Shown here piece by piece: positions 5,217 through 11,053 of a stretch of DNA of 11,053 bases. The notes below the pieces were generated by a model. It was given only the letters and a program-made list of their open reading frames with translations. It did no database searches and was not told the DNA's origin. The number at the start of each line of letters is the position of its first letter. The first letter of the stretch is position 1. The stretch is taken from NCBI GenBank assembly GCA_022710245.1, contig JAKLHH010000135.1:1-11053 (forward strand). The letters run 5' to 3'. This DNA comes from Myxococcota bacterium (GTDB taxonomy: Bacteria; Myxococcota; Polyangia; GCA-2747355; JAKLHH01). The position numbers were made by a program, and so were the translations under genes.

Positions 5217-7865
5217 ATGAAGCCTGCCCGCTGGTCTCATGGTGTCGTGGTCACGCTGCTGCTCTTCTGCGCCTGCGCACCGGAGGCGACCGACGATGGC
5301 CTCCGTCAGGTCACGGCCGGGAGCTGCGGAGCGCCGAGCTTCGACGCTGCCCACGAGGCCGCCGTCTTCCTCTGGCAGGACTGCGGCAGCAGCGCCTGGC
5401 ACGTCCGCTTCACCGCCGGCGGCAAGGACGCAGTGCGCTACTCGGGCAGCATCACCTCGGAGGGGATCACGGCCTTCGCCGCCGTCAGTCTCGAGAGCGG
5501 CGACTCCGTGACGCAGGACGGAGCCCGGAGGAGCTTCGACCTGACGGTCTCGCAGGGCTGGCAGGATGGCTTCGACTACAACTTCAGCCCCGCCAGCGAC
5601 ACGCTGGTCTTCGATCTCTCCGCGCCGACCGCGGCCCGGGTCTTCGTGGGCCCGAGCCGGGTGCCGGCGACCCTCCCCCTCCAGCTCGGCGCCACCCCGC
5701 CGCCAGCCACCCTGGACCTCGCCGAGCTTGGCATGGTGAGCGTGCTCGACTTCGGCGCGGACCCGACCGGCGTCAAGGACTCGACGCAGGCGATCCGGCA
5801 GGCCGTCACGGCGGCCAGCGCGCAGCGCCTGGTGACGTTCTTCCCGAGCGGGACCTACCTGGTCTCCGACACCATCGAGATGAAGCAGGTCCTCACCAAC
5901 GAGAACGCGGGCACCGGGAACACCTTCGTGCTCCTCGGCTCCAAGCACGGACCGCGGCCGGTGATCAAGCTCAAGGACGGCGCCGCGGGCTTCGGCGCCT
6001 GCGCGGGCTACCCGCAGAGCACGAGCGGCTGCAGGACCACCTCGACCATCAACACGAGCACCTGTACGGTGAGCGCGCGAACCAGCCTGAAGCCGGTGCT
6101 CTTCTTCTGGAAGGAGAGCGTGACCTGCCCGGGCGAGCCGGAGCTCTCCGACGGCTCGCGCACCTACCGCAACGAGGTCAAGCACCTCGACCTCGTGCTC
6201 GGCAAGAACCCGGGCGCCGTCGGCATCCGCCACTGGGGCGCCGAGGGGGCCCGCACCGAGGACGTGCACATCGACGCGCGCGGGGCCTTCGCGGGGATCT
6301 ACGAGCTGATCGGCAGCGGCGGCATCACCATGGACCTCGAGGTCGTCGGGGGCAAGCACGGGCTCTACGTGCCCCGCGCCCGCGACGGCTCGCAGCTCAT
6401 CGTGGGGCTCAAGCTCTCCGGCCAGGAGGCGGCGCCGATCTACTTCAGCAACTGGTCCCCGCTCTCCATCGTCGGCTTCGACCTCAGCGCTCCCACGGGC
6501 CCGATCCTCTCGCTCGGCGGCTCCTCGAACCGCGGTCCGCACGTCTCCCTCGTCGACGGCGTGCTGCGCGCGGAGAGCGACGGCGGCCAGCCGCTGCTGG
6601 AGAACACCGACCACTCCCTCTACCTGAAGAACGTCCACGTGCGCGGCGCGAAGACCGTGGCCAGGCACACCACCAGCGGCTCCGTGCTCACCGTGCCTGA
6701 CGCCGCCAGCGTCTACCGCGTCGACGAGTACTCGTTCGCCGGCGACTACAAGGCCCGCTTCGGTGACCAGGCGAAGCTGATCAAGGGGGTGAAGACGGAC
6801 GGCACCTACCTGAACGGCGCCGTCTCGACGAGCAAGAGCCAGCAGGTCACGACGACCGTGGCGGCCGCGCCGGCCGACCTGATCTCGCGTCACGTGCTGC
6901 CGCAGCAGCTCTGCGACGTGGAGGACCCCGCGCTGCTCAACGTGAAGCAGGCGGGGGCCAGGGGGGACGGCGTCGCCGACGACACCTCGGCGCTGCGGCA
7001 AGCCATCGCGAGCGCGAAGCAGAGCGGCAAGAACAAGCTGCTCCTGCCGAAGGGCAGCTACAAGGTGAGCGGCACCATCACGCTGGAGGAGAAGACGCAG
7101 CTCTGCGGCGTGGCGCGGTCGCTGGTCTCCCTGGTGACCAGCTCGAGCTGGAAGCCGACGGCGCAGACGCCGATCCTGGCGACGACGGACCTGGCGACCG
7201 GCCAGGCGGCGGCGAGCAACCTCGGCGTCTCCTCGAGCAGCGGCACCGTCTACGCCATCCTCTGGCAGCACGGACGCGCCTCCGTGGTCGACGGCGTCGG
7301 CGTCGGCCAGCGACCCGCTGACGAGGGCACGACGGTGGCCCGCAAGCGCGTGGTGATCCGCGGCGGCGGCGGCGGGCGCTGGTACGGGCAGACCAACGGC
7401 GAGGGCTACTGGGGGGTCCAGGCGGCCGGGGCGCGGCACGTCTCCGTCGAGGGCACCAGCGAGCCGCTGACCTTCTACGGCACCCACGTCCAGTACCTGA
7501 AGCCGAGGGGCAACCCGATGTTCGAGATCCGGGACAGCGCCAACGTCACCCTCTTCGCGGGCAAGAACGAGTTCCTGCCCGACGAGAGCAAGGATGACCA
7601 GTACCCCGCGGGGACCATCCCGATCGTCCTCGGCATCTACGGGTCGACCAACATCGGGCTCTACGGGATGGAGGGCCTGGCCTTCACCGACGTGGGGCGC
7701 GCCCTGGTGGAGGTCTCGAACAGCCACCAGGTGACGCTGGTGAACCTCGCCCGCCGCCCTCGCAGCAAGTACCCCGACGACCAGTGGTACCTGGTGAGGG
7801 AGCTCGAGGGGAGCAAGCCCGGCATCCTCGCCAGGAGCGCCGTCGCGCTCTACAAGTCGAACTGA
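5217..7865 (+). CDS. Secreted double beta-helix protein (pectate-lyase-3 / GH55-like), 882 aa
   Basis: The ATG at 5217 is chosen over an earlier one at 5178 because AAGGAG (5203-5208) is 8 bases upstream and a signal begins at once. Residues 1-20 (MKPARWSHGVVVTLLLFCAC) are a signal peptide, probably lipoprotein-type with Cys20, though the lipobox is imperfect. Residues 37-170 form a beta-rich N-terminal domain of unknown family, with QDGFDYNFSP at 116-125. Two Pectate_lyase_3-type beta-helix domains follow. The first starts at about 174 (VLDFGADPTGVKDSTQAI), the second at about 574 (LNVKQAGARGDGVADDTSAL). Each has the conserved Gly-Ala-x-Gly-Asp/Pro entry and a G-T/S-Y-x-V-S strand. Two tandem domains of this type are characteristic of GH55 exo-beta-1,3-glucanases. 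That assignment is an inference; catalytic Glu not identified. Likely acts on an extracellular polysaccharide. It ends 7 bp from the converging kinase gene. Confidence 0.85.
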   Translation: MKPARWSHGVVVTLLLFCACAPEATDDGLRQVTAGSCGAPSFDAAHEAAVFLWQDCGSSAWHVRFTAGGKDAVRYSGSITSEGITAFAAVSLESGDSVTQDGARRSFDLTVSQGWQDGFDYNFSPASDTLVFDLSAPTAARVFVGPSRVPATLPLQLGATPPPATLDLAELGMVSVLDFGADPTGVKDSTQAIRQAVTAASAQRLVTFFPSGTYLVSDTIEMKQVLTNENAGTGNTFVLLGSKHGPRPVIKLKDGAAGFGACAGYPQSTSGCRTTSTINTSTCTVSARTSLKPVLFFWKESVTCPGEPELSDGSRTYRNEVKHLDLVLGKNPGAVGIRHWGAEGARTEDVHIDARGAFAGIYELIGSGGITMDLEVVGGKHGLYVPRARDGSQLIVGLKLSGQEAAPIYFSNWSPLSIVGFDLSAPTGPILSLGGSSNRGPHVSLVDGVLRAESDGGQPLLENTDHSLYLKNVHVRGAKTVARHTTSGSVLTVPDAASVYRVDEYSFAGDYKARFGDQAKLIKGVKTDGTYLNGAVSTSKSQQVTTTVAAAPADLISRHVLPQQLCDVEDPALLNVKQAGARGDGVADDTSALRQAIASAKQSGKNKLLLPKGSYKVSGTITLEEKTQLCGVARSLVSLVTSSSWKPTAQTPILATTDLATGQAAASNLGVSSSSGTVYAILWQHGRASVVDGVGVGQRPADEGTTVARKRVVIRGGGGGRWYGQTNGEGYWGVQAAGARHVSVEGTSEPLTFYGTHVQYLKPRGNPMFEIRDSANVTLFAGKNEFLPDESKDDQYPAGTIPIVLGIYGSTNIGLYGMEGLAFTDVGRALVEVSNSHQVTLVNLARRPRSKYPDDQWYLVRELEGSKPGILARSAVALYKSN

Positions 7866-7872
7866 CCGCGTG

Positions 7873-9495
7873 TCAGTGCAGCAGGATCATCCCGAGGTTG
7901 CTGTGCTCGCCGGGCGCCACCTCGACCTGCCGGACCAGCGGGTTGCCCTCGGCTGGCACCAGCTTGAGCCGGTGCGAGCCGGCGGGGACGCGGACCCGGT
8001 AGAGGGGCGTCATGCCGAGCTTGCGCCCGTCGAGGAAGACCACCGACCACGGATCGCTGTTCACGGTGAGGGCGCCGTCCGCGGCCGGCGGCGCCTTGTG
8101 GCTGCCGCTCCTCGGCGCCCGCCAGGGCCTGCTCGTGCGGCGCGGCGCGGGAGGGGCGGAGGTGCGAACGGCGTCGGTGCCAGCCTCGAGGGAGCCGCCG
8201 TCGCGCGAGCGCTGGAGCCGGGCCTCGGGGGCTGGCGGCGCGGCGCGGAGGTCGGGCACGACCCGGAGGTCGACGACGCGCGGCGCCGCCCCCCGCAGGT
8301 CGCCAGGCCGGCGCAGGAGCCAGACGCCGAGCAGAGCCAGCACGACGACGACGAGCGCGCCCGCCGCGAGGAGCGCGCCCGCCCTGGTGGTCGCGCCGCG
8401 GGCCCAGGTACGGCGGGGCGGGGCCGCCGCGGGCGCCCGTCCCGTCGTCGACCCGTCCCCTGCAGCCCGCGGGACCGTGGGCTCGCCCCCGGGGGCCGGT
8501 CCGGGCACCGTCGACTCCTGCACGGGCAGCTCGCCGGCGGGCGCTGGCCGGGCCAGCACCGCGGGCGCGAAGGCGCGCTCGGCGGCTGCGGGCACGGTGT
8601 TGCCCTCGCGCGCGGGCGGGGCCGCAGTCTCCTGCTGGACGCCCCGCACCACCTGCGCGAGCTCGTCGGCCAGGCGGGCGATGCGCTCGCCGCTGGCGAG
8701 CTCGGCCAGCGCCTGCTGCAGGGCCTCCGCGAGCTCGCTCGAGTGGAGGCGCTCCCAGGGCTCGGCAGCGAGCCCCCGCGCGATCAGCGCCCGCAGCGGC
8801 GGCGGAGCGAGGACAGCGCGGTCGCTCGACAGCACGCCTTCCCCCGACGGCGTCGGGAGCTCGTCGGCGCACATCCGCAGCAGCAGCACCGCGAGCGAGT
8901 AGACGTCGCTCCTCGGCGTGGCCGGCAGGCCGGCGCGCTGCTCGGGGCTCATGTAGCTCGGGGTGCCCATCACCGCGCCGAGCGCGGAGAGCTGGGCCGT
9001 GCCGACGATCTTGGCCAGACCGAAGTCGGCGACCTTCACGTCCCCCTGGGCGCTGACGAGGATATTGGAGGGCTTGATGTCCCGGTGGATGACCCCGCGG
9101 GCGTGGGCGTAGGCGAGCGCGCGGCTCACCTCCATGGCGATGCCGGTGGCCAGGTGCGGCGCGAGCGGTCCCCGGCGCAGCAGGCGGGTGAGGGTGGCCC
9201 CCTCGACGAGCTCCATCACCAGGAAGTAAAGGCCGCGCTCCCTCGCGAGCTCGAAGACCTGCACCACGTTGCGGTGGCTGAGGGTGGCGATGACCCGCGC
9301 CTCGCGAAAGAAGAACGCGAGGTCCTCCGAGGGGCCACCGTCCTGGCCGCGCAGCAGCTTGAGGGCCACGCTGCGGTTGAAGCCCCCGGGGCCGGTCTGC
9401 GTAGCCCGGAAGACCGTGCTGAAGCCTCCCTGACCGATGGGGGCCTCGATGCGATACTTGCCCAGCAGCTCGCCGGGAGCGACGTCGCCGACCAC
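7873..9495 (-). CDS. Transmembrane Ser/Thr protein kinase with PEGA-like C-terminal domain, 540 aa
   Basis: Kinase domain about residues 14-265: glycine loop G21-Q-G-G-F-S-T-V, ATP-binding K46, E65 of helix C, catalytic H137-R-D139, IKPSN, D157-F-G159, activation segment ending GTPSYMSPEQ (177-186), and SDVYSLAVLL. All key residues are present, so it should be active. Residues 290-370 are a Pro/Ala-rich cytoplasmic linker with three Thr-Val-Pro motifs (T300, T329, T340). A transmembrane helix spans about 374-394. Outside it, a linker with repeated DLR motifs leads to a PEGA-like domain (about 474-530: LTVNSDPWSVVFLDGRKLG.TP). The start is GTG at 9495 with only a weak GAGAA upstream; an earlier start is possible. 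It is divergent from the FHA/sigma-54 activator, its likely partner, and converges on the beta-helix gene. Inference: senses an envelope signal and phosphorylates cytosolic targets. Confidence 0.95.
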   Translation of the reverse strand: MVGDVAPGELLGKYRIEAPIGQGGFSTVFRATQTGPGGFNRSVALKLLRGQDGGPSEDLAFFFREARVIATLSHRNVVQVFELARERGLYFLVMELVEGATLTRLLRRGPLAPHLATGIAMEVSRALAYAHARGVIHRDIKPSNILVSAQGDVKVADFGLAKIVGTAQLSALGAVMGTPSYMSPEQRAGLPATPRSDVYSLAVLLLRMCADELPTPSGEGVLSSDRAVLAPPPLRALIARGLAAEPWERLHSSELAEALQQALAELASGERIARLADELAQVVRGVQQETAAPPAREGNTVPAAAERAFAPAVLARPAPAGELPVQESTVPGPAPGGEPTVPRAAGDGSTTGRAPAAAPPRRTWARGATTRAGALLAAGALVVVVLALLGVWLLRRPGDLRGAAPRVVDLRVVPDLRAAPPAPEARLQRSRDGGSLEAGTDAVRTSAPPAPRRTSRPWRAPRSGSHKAPPAADGALTVNSDPWSVVFLDGRKLGMTPLYRVRVPAGSHRLKLVPAEGNPLVRQVEVAPGEHSNLGMILLH

Positions 9496-9583
9496 GGGGC
9501 GATTCTCACACAGGCACCCGGGGCTGTTAAGGACCGGGCTGCGTCACTGCGCCCGCGGTGCCCGCCGCCAGCGCGGTCCGGAG

Positions 9584-9589
9584 TATACT
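9584..9589 (+). promoter_or_regulatory. Candidate -10 box before the FHA/sigma-54 activator
   Basis: TATACT matches the -10 consensus closely (5 of 6) in a GC-rich, 95-base divergent gap. It lies 7 bases before the ATG at 9597, which would make that start leaderless. Alternatively GGAG (9580-9583) serves as ribosome-binding site for the ATG at 9591 with a 7-base gap, and the hexamer is chance. No -35 element was found. Confidence 0.4.
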
Positions 9590-9590
9590 G

Positions 9591-10928
9591 ATGCCGATGA
9601 CGCTCGAGGCCGACCCCCTGGTGACGATGACGCGCGCAGCATCGGGCGTGGTGACCAGCCTGACCCTGCGCGGCGCCGCGCTGGTGGTGCTCGACGGAGA
9701 GGGGGCAGGCCGCCTGGTGCCGATCGCGCGCACGCCCTTCGTCATCGGCCGCCACGAGTCCTGCGACCTGGTGCTCGATCAGCCGATGGCCTCCTCGCGC
9801 CACGTGGAGATCGTGCTCCAGCCCGAGGGCTACCTGGCCCGGGACCTGGGCAGCCTCAACGGCCTGCTGCTGGGGCGCTTCCGCGTGGATCGGGTCTTCC
9901 TCGCGCCGGGCCTGGTGCTCACCGTCGGTGGCGTGCGCCTCGAGGTGCGCGCGCTGGGGACCGTGGAGGAGGTGCCGCTCAGCCCCGAGGGCCGCTTCGG
10001 GCAGGTGCTCGGCAGCTCGCTGGCGATGCGCCGTGTCTTCGCCTCTCTCGAGGCCGCGGCCCGCACGGGCTCCTCGGTGCTCCTCGAGGGCGAGACGGGC
10101 ACCGGCAAGGGCGCGCTGGCCGAGGCGCTCCACCAGGCCAGCCCGAAGGCGCAGGGCCCCTTCGTCACCGTCGACTGCGGCGCGATCGCCCCGCAGCTCC
10201 TGGAGAGCGAGCTCTTCGGCCACGTGCGGGGGGCCTTCACCGGCGCCGTGGCCGACCGGCGCGGCGCGGTGGAGCTGGCCCACGGCGGGACGCTCTTCCT
10301 GGACGAGATCGGCGAGCTCAGCCCCGCGCTGCAGCCCAAGCTGCTGCGCGTCGTCGAGCGGCGGCAATTCGCGCGGGTGGGGGAGACCCGCCTGCGCACC
10401 TCCGACGCCCGCATCGTGGCGGCGACTTGCCGTGACCTCGATCGCCTGCTGGTCAGCGGCGAGCTCCGGCGCGACCTCTTCTACCGGCTCGCGGTGGTGC
10501 GGGTGCGGGTCCCGCCGCTGCGCGAGCGGCAGGACGACCTCCCGCTGCTCCTCGACCACCTCTCGGCGGCGCTCGGCCAGCCCGCGAGCGTGCGCGAGCA
10601 GCTCCCGGGGATGCTCGCGCTGCTGCAGAGCTACTCCTGGCCGGGCAACGTGCGCGAGCTCCGCAACATGATCGAGCGCCTGGCCGTGCTGCCAGCGGAC
10701 GAAGCGCTGCCGACCGCCGTGCGGGGCGCCGCGCGCGGCGAAGGACCGATCCCCTTCAGCGCCGCACGCGAGCAGGTGCTCGACCACTTCGAGCGGCGCT
10801 ACCTCGAGGAGGTGCTGCGCCACGCGGGCGGCAACGTGACGCGGGCCGCGCAGCTCGCCGGCGTCTCCCGTCGCTACCTGACCCAGCTGATCGCGCGCCA
10901 CCAGATCGACCGGCTGCAGGACGCTTGA
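9591..10928 (+). CDS. FHA-domain sigma-54-dependent transcriptional activator, 445 aa
   Basis: Counting from the ATG at 9591 (a second ATG lies at 9597). An FHA domain covers about residues 30-120, with G53-R54, S69-S-R-H (ending 72) and the L-N-G (89-91) signature that binds phosphothreonine peptides. The AAA+ sigma-54 interaction domain covers about 135-365: Walker A GETGTGKG (167-174), the GAFTGA loop (214-219) that contacts sigma-54, Walker B LFLDEIGEL (D238, E239), DLFYRLAVV and WPGNVRELRN (350-359). A Fis-type helix-turn-helix ends the protein (about 400-440: GGNVTRAAQLAGVSRRYLTQ). There is no receiver domain, so control is expected through the FHA domain. This architecture is common in myxobacteria. 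The adjacent divergent Ser/Thr kinase is the obvious candidate input. The last 22 codons are repeated in tandem downstream of the stop. Confidence 0.95.
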   Translation: MPMTLEADPLVTMTRAASGVVTSLTLRGAALVVLDGEGAGRLVPIARTPFVIGRHESCDLVLDQPMASSRHVEIVLQPEGYLARDLGSLNGLLLGRFRVDRVFLAPGLVLTVGGVRLEVRALGTVEEVPLSPEGRFGQVLGSSLAMRRVFASLEAAARTGSSVLLEGETGTGKGALAEALHQASPKAQGPFVTVDCGAIAPQLLESELFGHVRGAFTGAVADRRGAVELAHGGTLFLDEIGELSPALQPKLLRVVERRQFARVGETRLRTSDARIVAATCRDLDRLLVSGELRRDLFYRLAVVRVRVPPLRERQDDLPLLLDHLSAALGQPASVREQLPGMLALLQSYSWPGNVRELRNMIERLAVLPADEALPTAVRGAARGEGPIPFSAAREQVLDHFERRYLEEVLRHAGGNVTRAAQLAGVSRRYLTQLIARHQIDRLQDA

Positions 10929-11053
10929 GCGCCCCGCCGCGACGCGACCCGGCTGATCGCCAGCCACCCGATCGACCGGCTGCAGGGCGCTTGAGCGCCC
11001 CGCCGCGACGCGACCCGGCTGATCGCCAGCCACCCGATCGATCGGCTGCAGGG
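10863..11053 (+). repeat. 66-bp tandem repeat of the gene's 3' end, three copies, open at right edge
   Basis: Copy 1 (10863-10928) is the last 21 codons plus TGA of the activator. Copy 2 (10929-10994) and copy 3 (10995-11053, cut by the window) follow directly with the same 66-base period. Copies 2 and 3 differ at one base (10976 C, 11042 T) over 59 aligned bases. Copy 1 is identical to copy 2 over much of its length but has several substitutions, mostly in its first 18 bases. Because 66 is 22 codons, each copy keeps the frame. Copy 2 reads APRRDATRLIASHPIDRLQG, then Ala and TGA, a variant of the recognition-helix end of the helix-turn-helix. It is noncoding unless the stop is read through. 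Confidence 0.92.

Noticed and set aside
5136..7727. An 863-codon open frame antisense to the beta-helix gene
   Set aside because: Typical of antisense frames in GC-rich genes; the translation is Val/Ala/Arg/Asp-rich without folds or motifs.
7953..7969. TGGCAC...TTG resembling a sigma-54 -24/-12 promoter
   Set aside because: It lacks the -12 GC and lies inside the kinase coding region; considered chance.
9216..11033. A 605-codon open frame on the - strand over the activator and kinase start
   Set aside because: It is the complement of the activator gene and another frame of the kinase; no ribosome-binding site and no recognisable domain.

Overview
The window is very GC-rich, with strong third-position GC bias that produces long spurious antisense ORFs. 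It looks like a chromosomal segment of a myxobacterium-like organism (Myxococcota or the wider former Deltaproteobacteria). This is inferred from a membrane-anchored Ser/Thr kinase with a C-terminal PEGA-like domain, an FHA-type sigma-54 activator beside it, and several lipoproteins with Asp/Pro/Gly-rich 'RDAG' linkers. No rRNA, tRNA, CRISPR array, transposase or phage gene was seen.

Layout. Positions 1-1301 (-) hold a kelch-repeat lipoprotein, cut by the left edge and broken by a one-base frame change at a G8/C8 run. Divergent from it is a small putative lipoprotein (1446-1832, +). That gene converges on a C-type-lectin-domain lipoprotein (1905-2567, -), with a long compound hairpin between them. 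Three genes in the same direction follow: a CoA-binding protein (2833-3327), a COG4119-like NUDIX hydrolase (3433-3909) and an MsrA with an N-terminal membrane segment (3999-4685). A 78-codon ORF (4716-4952, -) resembles only the C-terminal end of an SGNH/GDSL hydrolase. A large secreted double beta-helix protein follows (5217-7865, +; pectate-lyase-3/GH55-like). It converges, 7 bp apart, on the Ser/Thr kinase (7873-9495, -). The FHA/sigma-54 activator (9591-10928, +) is divergent from the kinase. Its last 22 codons, stop included, are repeated in tandem beyond the stop with a 66-bp period, running off the right edge.

How the parts may work together. The kelch, small, lectin-like and beta-helix proteins all carry export or lipoprotein signals, so much of the window encodes envelope or surface proteins, probably for glycan binding or breakdown. 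The kinase and the FHA activator form a plausible signalling pair: kinase output would be a phosphothreonine, which FHA domains read, and the activator would switch on sigma-54 promoters. The CoA-binding, NUDIX and MsrA genes look like a housekeeping or oxidative-repair group.

The most unusual observations are the stop-containing 66-bp tandem repeat, the homopolymer frame break in the kelch gene, the two alternative starts of msrA, and the kinase/FHA pair. No clearly new multi-gene defence or mobile system could be supported.
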